This document shows, piece after piece, positions 32,352 to 39,622 of a DNA stretch of 64,000 nucleotides. The notes beneath the pieces are model-generated. The model saw nothing but the letters and a program-made list of their open reading frames with translations, made no database searches and was not told the origin of the DNA. Source of the DNA: Candidatus Woesearchaeota archaeon (GTDB taxonomy: Archaea > Nanobdellota > Nanobdellia > Woesearchaeales > JAHWIC01); NCBI GenBank assembly GCA_019322805.1, contig JAHWIC010000002.1:70118-134117 (forward strand), given 5' to 3'. How positions within the stretch are numbered: the first letter of the stretch is position 1; every line of letters begins with the position of its first letter. Both the position numbers and the translations under genes were made by a program.

Positions 32352-34008
32352 TTTTGGGTATAGCAAATCCGGTTGTATTGGTTATCTCATATTCTTTTCC
32401 TTTATATCTAGCGACTAGTCCTGGCATGCCATTCTTGATTAGGATTTCATTGCCTGTATCTTCTACTTCGACTTTTTCATATGCCTTGACCCATTCAGCA
32501 TAATCGCGCATGTTCATAACAAAAACATCCGGGTCATCATTAACCATCTTCATTATCTTATCAAGGCATTCAAAAACATACTCGTTGTCAAACCTGCCTG
32601 TATGAGTTACAAGAACAAATGGGATACTCCTGTCTTTATGCTTCTCTATTAAGAGGTATATGACATATCTGTTAAAGTCTACAAGAGCCTGCTTAAATAT
32701 TCCTGGGCCGAAAATAAAATTAAATTCAATAGATGCTGGAATAATAAGTATATTTGAGATCTTTCCTTCAACAGCCCTGTAGTAGGGGAATCTGGGAGTG
32801 AAAAGCAAAGCCTTGTCGCTTAAAAAACCAAAGCCCTTTTCATTCAATATCTGCAGAGTGTATTTGTTATCTGCCCAGATTGTTGGCCTAAAGCCCTTTG
32901 GTTCAAGGTCAAGTTTTTCTTTAAGAATCTTTAATGATTTATCAAATATCTCTTTTTGCTTTTCATAACTAGGGGAATTAATAAAATAGAATGTTGAACC
33001 ATACTCAAAAAGATTATGGGCATAACTATGAAATTCTATGTTCTGGTTATTTCCAAGAGCATAGTTAATTAAGTCTGCCCATTCATCATTAGTTTCAATG
33101 CCACTTGCTACTACAAAGAATGTTCCTGAGATATCATTCGCAATATGCACATCAATAATGTGCTTAAACTCAGATGGTTCTGTAAATAGAACCCCAGCAT
33201 CGTCGTTTGTAAAGATTGCTGCTGTCTTTGCTCCATCTGGAAAAGGCATTAATTCTACCTCGCCAATCTGCCTTGGGTAGACTGGTCTTGAACTGATTGA
33301 GAATTGAAACTCATTGACCAGAGAGAGGGCTACTAAAATCAAGAATAATGACAATAGCACACCTATTGTGATGTTAAATGTAATTTTATGCCTGCTAAAC
33401 AAGGTCTCAAAATTATTCAATAAGGTCTGCTTTTTACGGTTGTAGAATTGAGCATCTAAGGCTATGAAAAGTACAAGACCCATAACAAAGAATAATGGGC
33501 TTATTAAGACATAATACCAGTCTGCCATTCCCCAGAATATATAAGTTGAAAAGACTGTAAAAGAGAGCAGGAATAAGATAAAGAATAAAACTGCCAATTC
33601 CTTTTCCTGGAATAAAATGTTATTCAGGCTTTTCATATATTTGCTTTTTTTACGCTTAAAAAAGAAGAGATCTAATTTAAAAAATTCAATTCTGGCTATA
33701 AAAAACATAAGTATGGCTAATGCCAGGAAACTGCCCAGGCAAGTTGATATTATTGACTGTATGCCGCCGGTTTCAAACTGGATAAACAAGAATAAGAACA
33801 AGACAATAATGAGGGCAAGGTATTCCATAAGGAATGATATCTTTTTTTTAGTAATGAGCTTTTTTACAGCTAATGTGATCAAAACGATTATTATTACTGA
33901 AGCTACTACTCCTATAACGCTGTTTATTACCCCTTCCATGCCAAGGATACTGAAAGCTATGAAGAAAGCTAAGAATAGAAAGATTATTTCAAAAACAGCA
34001 AACTTCAA
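32344..34008 (-). CDS. polytopic membrane protein with NodB-like polysaccharide deacetylase domain
   Basis: A 554-residue protein. Roughly the first 240 residues contain about eight transmembrane helices in two blocks. The extracellular C-terminal part is a NodB-type carbohydrate esterase: FTNDDAGVLF carries the motif 1 Asp-Asp, IEFHSYAHNLFEYG is the metal-binding HSxxH motif, FRPTIWADN corresponds to motif 3, and LVTHTGRFD near the end supplies the late His. It probably deacetylates a surface glycan. It is the middle gene of an envelope operon with the small membrane gene and the anchored hydrolase. Confidence 0.85.
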   Translation of the reverse strand: MKFAVFEIIFLFLAFFIAFSILGMEGVINSVIGVVASVIIIVLITLAVKKLITKKKISFLMEYLALIIVLFLFLFIQFETGGIQSIISTCLGSFLALAILMFFIARIEFFKLDLFFFKRKKSKYMKSLNNILFQEKELAVLFFILFLLSFTVFSTYIFWGMADWYYVLISPLFFVMGLVLFIALDAQFYNRKKQTLLNNFETLFSRHKITFNITIGVLLSLFLILVALSLVNEFQFSISSRPVYPRQIGEVELMPFPDGAKTAAIFTNDDAGVLFTEPSEFKHIIDVHIANDISGTFFVVASGIETNDEWADLINYALGNNQNIEFHSYAHNLFEYGSTFYFINSPSYEKQKEIFDKSLKILKEKLDLEPKGFRPTIWADNKYTLQILNEKGFGFLSDKALLFTPRFPYYRAVEGKISNILIIPASIEFNFIFGPGIFKQALVDFNRYVIYLLIEKHKDRSIPFVLVTHTGRFDNEYVFECLDKIMKMVNDDPDVFVMNMRDYAEWVKAYEKVEVEDTGNEILIKNGMPGLVARYKGKEYEITNTTGFAIPKNG

Positions 34009-34013
34009 CTAAA

Positions 34014-34271
34014 CTACCTCTTTTTTCTCTTGGTTCTCTTAAAAAATGTGTCAAATCTGGATGAAAATATGAAAATCAGGAAAAGGAAATAGATAGCAGC
34101 AAAGACCAGTAATCCTGCTTTTAACGGAGCTGTGTTTGAAGGTGACAAGAGTGCACTAGATGGCCTGTATCTTGTTCCTATGACGACTAAAACAACATAT
34201 AATATGATCAATATTGCCAAGGGTAGTAGATACCACCATGGTTTCTTCTTTGCTGGTTCTTTTTTCTTCAT
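34014..34271 (-). CDS. small two-helix membrane protein of the envelope operon
   Basis: An 85-residue protein with a very basic N-terminus (MKKKEPAKKK), two transmembrane segments (about residues 12-32 and 50-68) joined by a Ser/Pro-rich external loop, and a basic C-terminus (FKRTKRKKR). Both ends should be cytoplasmic. It is the first gene of the minus-strand operon, five bases before the NodB-like gene, and may be an assembly partner. No family recognised. Confidence 0.6.
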   Translation of the reverse strand: MKKKEPAKKKPWWYLLPLAILIILYVVLVVIGTRYRPSSALLSPSNTAPLKAGLLVFAAIYFLFLIFIFSSRFDTFFKRTKRKKR

Positions 34272-34339
34272 AATAGCTATAATTAAAGAACTTATTTTTA
34301 AATTTATTGGTAAATCATAAAGAAAATAAAATCATTGTA

Positions 34340-34676
34340 AAATAATCATCACAAAAAAATAATTCTGAAAATTCCTTTTTAAATAATAGTATAATAACAA
34401 TAATAAAAAATCAATAAAAAATATTTAAATCCGAAAATTCCTTTCACAACTAAGCTAAAGGTTATAGTAAGCGAAATTATATAAGCAATAGTTTCGCTTA
34501 CTAAATAGTAAACGCAATCTTTCATAAAATAGTTGCGTTTACTAAATTTTCATCTGCTTTCTTTCCTTTAAGTCAGAGTGTAAATTGGGGACAACGGATA
34601 ATTTTTGCTTTAATGGGTTATATCAAGCAAAAATCGGATTGATTTTTATCTTTCTAATGATTTTTTAGATTGATTA
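34340..34676 (+). repeat. cloverleaf intergenic repeat, copy 6 (type I) with nested insertion and a partial copy
   Basis: This 420-base gap (34272-34691) holds a fragment (ATAATTCTGAAAATTCCTTTTT, about 34359-34380) and then a nearly complete type I copy from about 34425 (ATTTAAATCCGA) to 34645 (TCGGATTGATTTTT). Hairpin 1 starts normally (AAAATTCCTTT to AAAGG at 34457-34461), but its 3' arm resumes as AATTTTCATC only at about 34544, split by the hairpin pair listed separately. CATCTGCTTTCTTTCCTTTA and the ATTTTTGCTTT/AAGCAAAAAT arm (about 34600-34633) follow. The outer stem has co-changed to ATCCGA with TCGGAT, a compensatory pair compared with ATCTGA/TCAGAT. Confidence 0.8.
34462..34545 (+). 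repeat. two tandem related 12-bp hairpins inserted in repeat copy 6
   Basis: Hairpin a pairs TAGTAAGCGAAA (34465-34476) with TTTCGCTTACTA (34492-34503); hairpin b pairs TAGTAAACGCAA (34506-34517) with TTGCGTTTACTA (34533-34544). Both start TAGTAA and end TTACTA but their inner six pairs differ (GCGAAA/TTTCGC against ACGCAA/TTGCGT) while staying perfectly complementary. They interrupt the AAAGG-AATTTT arm of the host repeat. Confidence 0.8.
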
Positions 34677-34691
34677 TATAAATTAAAAAAG

Positions 34692-34844
34692 CGCGCCTGC
34701 GAAGACTTTCAAGCCACAAGCTTCGCTTAATGGCATTCGAACTCCGGACCTAATGCTCGCTTCTTGTGCGGAGAGCAATCCGCTCAGATAGGAGGCATTC
34801 GCTCTTTTTGGCTTAACCAAGTATCCAAGCTGAGCTACAGGCGC
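34692..34844 (-). tRNA. tRNA-Arg (anticodon CCU) with three predicted introns
   Basis: Acceptor GCGCCTG (34844-34838) pairs perfectly with CAGGCGC (34699-34693), discriminator G at 34692, then a T6 run; CCA is not encoded. A normal 75-nt tRNA is obtained only if three segments are removed: 17 nt in the D-loop between GCTCAGCTTGGATA and GAGC (about 34821-34805); 31 nt after position 37 of the loop CTCCTA (34788-34758); and 30 nt in the T-loop after TTCGAA or TTCGAAT, before the T-stem strand CTTCG. After removal the D-stem (GCTC/GAGC), anticodon stem (AATGC/GCATT) and T-stem (CGGAG/CTTCG, one G-T) are intact. Each intron has its own small hairpin (TTGG/CCAA; GCGGA/TCCGC; GCCA..AAGC gaa GCTT..TGGC). 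Confidence 0.8.
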
Positions 34845-34898
34845 ATATTCCTATGAATTGTGCATACCTTTATTAATTTTTTTGATTATCATTGAGGT

Positions 34899-35876
34899 AT
34901 GTACAGAATAAAACAGATTCCAGAGGACTTTGTTGTAAGAGAAGTAATCAGGCCTATCCTTAAAAGAGAAGGGGATTTTGCTTACTTCACGCTTAAGAAA
35001 AGGAATTATTCTACACTAAGGGCTGCTGAGAAGACAGCAGAACTGCTTAATATTCCGCTTAAATTCATTGGTTTTGCAGGCACTAAAGACAAGAATGCTG
35101 TAACAGAGCAGATGATTTCTGTAAAATCAATAAACGCTGAAAAGCTTGAGGATATGAAAGTAAAAGACCTCAGCTACAAACTTAAGGGTTTTAGCTTTAA
35201 ACCCCTTAGCTTAGGTGATTTAGAAGGGAATAATTTTGAGATTACTGTGAGGAACCTGGATAGCTTTGATGAATTTGAGAAAAAAGGAAGATTCCTTAAC
35301 TTATTTGGGGAGCAGAGGTTCAGCAAGAATAACTCTAGTATTGGCAAAGCCATTATTAAGAAGGAATTCAAGAAAGCCCTTGACCTTATTCTGGAGAATG
35401 AAAGAGACTACAAAGCCGGAATCGAGGAAGCCCTTAAAAAAAGCCCGAATGACTATATTGGAGCGCTGAGGAGGATTCCAAAGAAGTTGTTGTTAATGTA
35501 TATCCACTCTTACCAATCATTGCTGTGGAATAAAACAGCACTTAAATTAAAAGATGAGAAAGAAAATATTAAAGTGCCAATTATAGGATTTGGAAGCGAT
35601 ATTGACGAGATAAAGGATGAAAGAGTAAAATCAATAGTTAAAGAGATTATGGATGAAGAAAAACTGACTGAAAGGGACTTTATAATAAGAGAACTGCAAG
35701 GACTAAGCCCCGAAGGGGACAAAAGAGACTTATTTGCTGAGGTTAGGAAACTCAGGGTTATTGAGAAGTCTGAGGACGAATTAAACAAAGGCAAGAAAAA
35801 AATAAGAATAAGCTTTTTCTTAAAAAAGGGCTGTTATGCAACAGAAGCCATTAAGGCAATGTTCAAAAACCAATAG
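34899..35876 (+). CDS. truD: tRNA pseudouridine(13) synthase TruD
   Basis: Isomerises U13 (and in archaea sometimes other sites) of tRNA to pseudouridine. The N-terminal RIKQIPEDFVVREV block, the catalytic region FAGTKDKNAVTEQMISV with the active Asp, the LGDLEGNNFEITVRNL strand, NLFGEQRFSKNNSSIGKAI, the MYIHSYQSLLWNK motif and the FFLKKGCYATEAIKAMF C-terminus all match. At 325 residues it is short; archaeal relatives are often around 400, so the insertion (TRUD) domain is reduced. The tail overlaps the convergent adk by 14 bases. Confidence 0.93.
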   Translation: MYRIKQIPEDFVVREVIRPILKREGDFAYFTLKKRNYSTLRAAEKTAELLNIPLKFIGFAGTKDKNAVTEQMISVKSINAEKLEDMKVKDLSYKLKGFSFKPLSLGDLEGNNFEITVRNLDSFDEFEKKGRFLNLFGEQRFSKNNSSIGKAIIKKEFKKALDLILENERDYKAGIEEALKKSPNDYIGALRRIPKKLLLMYIHSYQSLLWNKTALKLKDEKENIKVPIIGFGSDIDEIKDERVKSIVKEIMDEEKLTERDFIIRELQGLSPEGDKRDLFAEVRKLRVIEKSEDELNKGKKKIRISFFLKKGCYATEAIKAMFKNQ

Positions 35877-36498
35877 CTTTTTCTGTGTCTTCTGCAATCT
35901 TATTAAGTTCCTGTGCAGCGTCTATTGTTTTTACTTTATCTCCATAATATTCGATTATTGGTTCTGTCTTTTCATGATATTCTTTCAGCCTTTCTTTTAT
36001 TGCTTCTTCTTTATCATCATCACGCTGGTAAAGCTCTCCACCACATTTATCGCATTTTCCAGGCACTTTTGGGTTTGGATTGCATTCGGGATAGATATTG
36101 TAAACAGTATTGCATTTTCTGCACTGCCTTCTTCCACTAAGCCTTCTTAATGTTAATTCTTTAGGAACGTTAAGCACAATAACTGAATCAATCTCCAGTT
36201 CCTTATCAAGAGCTTCTGCCTGGGGTATTGTTCTTGGAAAACCATCAAGAATGAACCCATTTGCGCAGTCTGGTTTTGATATGCGTTCCTTAACCATCCC
36301 AATAACAACATCGTCTGGAACCAAGTTGCCTTTATCAATATACTCTTTTGCTTTAAGGCCAAGCTCAGTTTTGTTATTAATTGCTTCTCTAAATATATCT
36401 CCTGTAGAAATATGGGCTAGTTTGTGTTTTTCCTTTATTATGCTGGCTATTGTTCCTTTACCTGCTCCTTGAGGGCCTAAGAATATTATTTTTTTCAT
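35863..36498 (-). CDS. adk: adenylate kinase with zinc-binding lid
   Basis: Balances AMP, ADP and ATP. The 211-residue chain is the long bacterial-type enzyme: P-loop GPQGAGKGT (residues 8-16), HISTGDIFREAI, ILDGFPRTIPQAEAL, and a LID domain with a structural zinc site of four Cys (CRKCNTVYN and CDKCGGELYQRDDD). ATG 36498 is preceded by the ribosome binding site AAAGGTGATTCA and a TATA-like TTTTATATTAAAAAG. It lies just downstream (minus strand) of the tRNA-Thr and its duplicated 3' end. Confidence 0.95.
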   Translation of the reverse strand: MKKIIFLGPQGAGKGTIASIIKEKHKLAHISTGDIFREAINNKTELGLKAKEYIDKGNLVPDDVVIGMVKERISKPDCANGFILDGFPRTIPQAEALDKELEIDSVIVLNVPKELTLRRLSGRRQCRKCNTVYNIYPECNPNPKVPGKCDKCGGELYQRDDDKEEAIKERLKEYHEKTEPIIEYYGDKVKTIDAAQELNKIAEDTEKAIGF

Positions 36499-36523
36499 TG
36501 AATCACCTTTTTAATATAAAAAA

Positions 36524-36668
36524 TGGAAGCCTCCGATGGGAGTCAGCAATAAGGGCAGTCTGCCCTTATCAACCCTCAAAGGCTTTTTGAGGACTTCGTC
36601 CTCTAAACCTTCAGGCAAGCCTGAAGTTTCTCGCTTCGCTCAAAAGTTTGGAAGCCTCCGATGGGAGT
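36524..36668 (-). repeat. tRNA-Thr 3'-end duplication flanking a hairpin array (att-like scar)
   Basis: The 20-base TGGAAGCCTCCGATGGGAGT occurs at 36649-36668, where it is the 3' T-arm and acceptor strand of the tRNA-Thr gene plus three bases, and exactly again at 36524-36543. The 105 bases between contain four hairpins in a row: TAAGGGCA/TGCCCTTA (about 36550-36569), CTCAAA/TTTGAG around GGCTT (about 36574-36591), GAGGAC/GTCCTC (about 36589-36603) and CTTCAGGC/GCCTGAAG (about 36609-36627). A distal copy of a tRNA 3' end is what integrases leave at attL/attR, but no integrase gene is present, so this would be a remnant. Confidence 0.65.
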
Positions 36669-36738
36669 TGCACCCACGACCTTCTGATTTCCGTTTTGCA
36701 ATACAAGTCAGACGCAATAGCTACTATGCTACGGAGGC
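36653..36738 (-). tRNA. tRNA-Thr (anticodon UGU) with short intron and unusual elbow
   Basis: Acceptor GCCTCCG (36738-36732) pairs with CGGAGGC, discriminator T at 36653. Anticodon stem TCTGA/TCAGA flanks loop CTTGTA, a 13-nt insert TTGCAAAACGGAA, and A38, so an intron sits at the canonical 37/38 site. T-stem GTGGG/CCCAT is sound, but the T-loop is TGCAACT (G at position 55 where U is nearly universal) and the D-loop AGTAGCTA lacks the GG pair, with only three clear D-stem pairs (GCA/TGC). It may be a divergent working tRNA or be decaying; the paired stems argue for the former. Confidence 0.75.
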
Positions 36739-36778
36739 GTTATTCTCAAGAAAAAAACTAGAGGTTAGTATTTATAAT

Positions 36779-37417
36779 TTACGCTTCATAACCGTAAATG
36801 GGTCTCCAGAAAGGCTCTGGCGTAGGAATAAATGTTCTCATGTTAAGGAAGCGCTTTACCTTGCTTGTCAGCTTAAAGACATCACGCCATAATTCCTTTT
36901 CGCGCTTATCAAATTCATGGCTCAGTACTCTGGTGTAATAGAGCTTATGGAAATGCTTAAGGAAAGGATGTGTCTCCCATTGATTATTGTAGTCAGCTTC
37001 TATCCATGCTTTAAAGAACATTTCAACTTCTCCAAATATGAGATTAGGGATTTTTTTGCCCTGGCTTATCAATACCTGGGCATCTTTAGCCTTTTTTTCA
37101 GGTGACTGTGCATAAACAACATGAAAGTCTATATCAAGATGGTACTGATAATAACCCTGGTATTTTGTTTCTGGCTTTTTTATTGTGCGCCACCAAATCC
37201 ACATTTCTTTGCCGCCAGCATGCAGGCCTTTTTGGCAGAACTTTTCCATATATAATTTTTCTATATAATTATGACCTTCCTGTCCATGGGTACCAGATTC
37301 ATCAAGAAATCCTTCTTCTATTAAATATTCATGCATCATCACATACATGTTCTTCAGGTGAAAGACATCCTTATACTTCACCTTCATCTGCGTGATAGTC
37401 CTTACAGGGACACTCAT
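36779..37417 (-). CDS. conserved DPANN protein of unknown function
   Basis: A 212-residue protein beginning after a short N-terminus with VKYKDVFHLKNMYVMMHEYL. It has many aromatic residues (EMWIWWRTIKKPETKYQGYY), a YHLDIDFHVVYAQ strand, GEVEMFFKAWIEADYNNQWETHPFL, and a helical C-terminus with several basic pairs. I recognise the pattern as a family frequent in Woesearchaeota-like genomes, with no known function. No signal peptide. Upstream of it (minus strand) is the divergent promoter of ychF. Confidence 0.7.
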   Translation of the reverse strand: MSVPVRTITQMKVKYKDVFHLKNMYVMMHEYLIEEGFLDESGTHGQEGHNYIEKLYMEKFCQKGLHAGGKEMWIWWRTIKKPETKYQGYYQYHLDIDFHVVYAQSPEKKAKDAQVLISQGKKIPNLIFGEVEMFFKAWIEADYNNQWETHPFLKHFHKLYYTRVLSHEFDKREKELWRDVFKLTSKVKRFLNMRTFIPTPEPFWRPIYGYEA

Positions 37418-37531
37418 AATATCATTATAGAGAGACCAATTTATAAATTTTTCTATTTTTGTATACCAGTATACGGATTTGTTCCAAGATTAGACAAAGC
37501 TTAAAAAGAGCTTAAAGTTCAATAAAATAAA

Positions 37532-38731
37532 ATGCTTGTAGGAGTTGTTGGCAAGCCAAATTGCGGAAAATCAACGTTCTTTAAAGCGCTCACTTTAGCG
37601 GAGGTAGAGATAGCTAATTACCCTTTTACCACAATAACTGCAAACGAAGGGGTTGCTTATGTCAAGATTGAGTGCGTTGATAAGGAATTTAACGCTACAT
37701 GCAAACCTAAATTTGGCTACTGTGTTAATGGGGCTAGATTTATACCGGTAAAAATCCTGGATGTTGCTGGTTTAGTGCCTGGGGCGCACCTAGGTAAAGG
37801 TAGAGGTAATGCCTTTCTTGATGATTTAAGGCAAGCTGATGTTCTTATACATATAATTGACGCTTCTGGCTCAACCAATGCACAGGGAGAGCCGGTTGAC
37901 GCATTAAGCTATGACCCGGCTGAAGATATAAAATTCCTGGAAGTAGAGCTGGATATGTGGTATCTGGGTATATTGAAAAAACCATGGGAGAGATTTGCTA
38001 AGACAGTCAACCAGGAAAAGCTTGATGTTGACAAGGCTGTTGCCAAACAATTCTCTGGCCTAGGCGCTGATGAGAACATGATCAAGGATCTCATAAAAAA
38101 ACTCGGATTAAATGAGAAGCTTATAACAGACTGGAGTGATGATGACCTAAAAAATTTTGCAGTTGAGCTCAGGAAACTTACAAAGCCGATAATTATTGCT
38201 GCAAACAAGGTTGATGTTCCTGGCGCAGAAAAGAATTTAGAAAGGCTAAAAAAAGAGTTTCCAGATTATATCATTGTACCCTGCTCAGCTGAATCTGAGC
38301 TTGCGTTAAAAGAAGCCTCTAAGCATGGCCTGATAAAATATGTCTCTGGAGAAAATGGCTTTGAAATGCAGCAGCCAGAGAAATTAAATGAGAAACAAAA
38401 AACAGGTTTGGAGTTTGTCAGGACTAATGTTTTGAGCAAATTTAAGTCAACTGGTGTTGAAGAAGTCCTTGATGATGCTGTTTTCAAATTGTTAAGGTTT
38501 ATTGCTGTTTATCCTGTTGCTAATTCAAAACTTGAAGACAAAGACGGCAATAAGCTGCCTGACTGCTTCCTGGTTCCAGAAGGAACCACTGCCTTAGAAT
38601 TTGCTTACAAAGTCCATTCTGATCTCGGTGATAACTTCATTAAGGCTGTTGACTTGAAGACAAAACAGATAATAGGCAAAGAGCATGAACTTAAGCATAG
38701 AGACGTTATAGAGATAGTGACAAGCAAATAG
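37532..38731 (+). CDS. ychF: YchF/Obg-family GTPase with TGS domain
   Basis: A 399-residue ribosome-associated GTPase of the archaeal YchF-like group. G1 is GKPNCGKST (residues 7-15), the switch region is NYPFTTITANEG, G3 is LDVAGLVPGAHLGKGRGNAFLDDLRQAD, G4 is AANKVD, and the C-terminal TGS domain ends EHELKHRDVIEIVTSK. Single-copy in most archaea. The nine C-terminal codons plus stop recur 91 bases downstream with only synonymous differences (see separate repeat entry). Confidence 0.93.
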   Translation: MLVGVVGKPNCGKSTFFKALTLAEVEIANYPFTTITANEGVAYVKIECVDKEFNATCKPKFGYCVNGARFIPVKILDVAGLVPGAHLGKGRGNAFLDDLRQADVLIHIIDASGSTNAQGEPVDALSYDPAEDIKFLEVELDMWYLGILKKPWERFAKTVNQEKLDVDKAVAKQFSGLGADENMIKDLIKKLGLNEKLITDWSDDDLKNFAVELRKLTKPIIIAANKVDVPGAEKNLERLKKEFPDYIIVPCSAESELALKEASKHGLIKYVSGENGFEMQQPEKLNEKQKTGLEFVRTNVLSKFKSTGVEEVLDDAVFKLLRFIAVYPVANSKLEDKDGNKLPDCFLVPEGTTALEFAYKVHSDLGDNFIKAVDLKTKQIIGKEHELKHRDVIEIVTSK

Positions 38732-38822
38732 AGGGACTAAAATTGCGAAGCAATTTTATGTCGCTCATCGGTGTCAACCATCGAAAGAGTTGGATGTCAT
38801 AGAAATAGTGACAAGCAAATAA
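38702..38822 (+). repeat. duplicated 3' end of ychF enclosing a short hairpin insert
   Basis: Bases 38702-38731 encode DVIEIVTSK-stop; bases 38793-38822 encode the same nine residues and stop with GAT for GAC, GTC for GTT, GAA for GAG and TAA for TAG. Every difference is a third position or a stop synonym. The 61 bases between contain the perfect hairpin TAAAATTGC gaa GCAATTTTA (about 38738-38758). The second copy overlaps no other gene and lies just before the convergent zinc-ribbon gene. Confidence 0.75.
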
Positions 38823-38823
38823 T

Positions 38824-39216
38824 CTAATCCTTTTCCTTTTTACTCATCTGATTAAAGCTCTCAACTACATCTATCATATATTTTCCTTCTTCCAGTTTAA
38901 TCACTAAAGGCTCTTTCTTGAAAAGATTAACCAAATCGAGCTCGTATTTTCCTGGTTTTGAAACCCTTATTGCTTCTAAATCGAGAACAACCGGCTGGTC
39001 CTTATCAATCTCAGAGCCAACCATATCAAAAACATCTTTTTCTATCTGCTTTTTGTCTTCCTTAGTCAGGTTTACCTGCTCTGTTACCTCTTTGGCTTTT
39101 TTCAGCTTGTCCTTTCTTATATAGAAGAATAATTTTCCTCCGCAGGAGCAGCCTTTTAGAATTTCATTTGCGCCGTCGTCATAAAACTTGCTGCATCTAA
39201 CGCATTGGTGGGGCAT
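38824..39216 (-). CDS. arvC: OapC/ArvC-type zinc-ribbon protein
   Basis: A 130-residue protein with an N-terminal zinc ribbon (CVRCSKFY and CSCGGKLFFY) followed by a Lys/Glu-rich helix and a beta-rich C-terminal domain (VVLDLEAIRVSKPGKYELDLVNLFKKEPLVIKLEEGKYMIDV). The order zinc ribbon, linker, small beta domain, and its position after an OapB-like and an Era-like GTPase gene on the same strand, match the archaeal OapABC (ArvABC) cluster, first noted as Orc1/Cdc6-associated proteins and later linked to extracellular vesicle formation in Haloferax. The call rests mainly on context. Confidence 0.8.
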   Translation of the reverse strand: MPHQCVRCSKFYDDGANEILKGCSCGGKLFFYIRKDKLKKAKEVTEQVNLTKEDKKQIEKDVFDMVGSEIDKDQPVVLDLEAIRVSKPGKYELDLVNLFKKEPLVIKLEEGKYMIDVVESFNQMSKKEKD

Positions 39217-39217
39217 T

Positions 39218-39607
39218 TTATTTTTTCTTTTTCTTTTTGACTTCTTTTGTGAATAATTCTATTTTATCAGGATTCTTCTTTATCTCTTTTACAACAGTTG
39301 CAGGCCCTATTATTGTAAAACCAACCCTGTTGCCAAGCATAAGGCTCACGAAATTGCCTTTTATCCGCCTAAAAAGGGTTTTATCCTTGCTCGACGGGTT
39401 TATTACTGCAAGTTCTATTCCCTTGAACTTTGCATCAATCTCTTCCATTGTAATTGCTATTAAATCAGTTTCTTCCTCTTTTTTTAGGCGCCCTTCCAAA
39501 AGGATTATCTTGTTCTCCTTTGCTATATCCAATAGTTTCTTTACTCTGCGGGCACTGCCCAATTCTTCTATCTCATTGTATGGTATAAATTGAAGTGTTA
39601 ATGCCAT
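39218..39607 (-). CDS. arvB: OapB/ArvB-type protein (DUF2073)
   Basis: A 129-residue protein: LQFIPYNEIEELGSARRVKKLLDI at the start, KIILLEGRLKKEEETDLIAITMEEI in the middle, and GNFVSLMLGNRVGFTIIGPATVVKEI near the end, followed by a poly-Lys tail. This matches the DUF2073 (OapB) family that accompanies the OapA GTPase; family members have been described as binding RNA and partnering the GTPase. It lies between arvA and arvC, one base from arvC and 15 from arvA. Confidence 0.85.
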   Translation of the reverse strand: MALTLQFIPYNEIEELGSARRVKKLLDIAKENKIILLEGRLKKEEETDLIAITMEEIDAKFKGIELAVINPSSKDKTLFRRIKGNFVSLMLGNRVGFTIIGPATVVKEIKKNPDKIELFTKEVKKKKKK

Positions 39608-39622
39608 TTTCTCCCTCTTTTT

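Noticed and set aside
34685..34850. The minus-strand tRNA read as a pseudogene because the gene is 153 nt long
   Set aside because: All stems become perfect when three hairpin-forming inserts are removed at positions used by known archaeal introns, and a T6 run follows, so a multi-intron tRNA is the better explanation.
36550..36640. Small non-coding RNA gene made of the four hairpins beside tRNA-Thr
   Set aside because: No promoter of its own is visible and the bracketing tRNA-end repeats better suggest an insertion scar; kept only as part of that finding.
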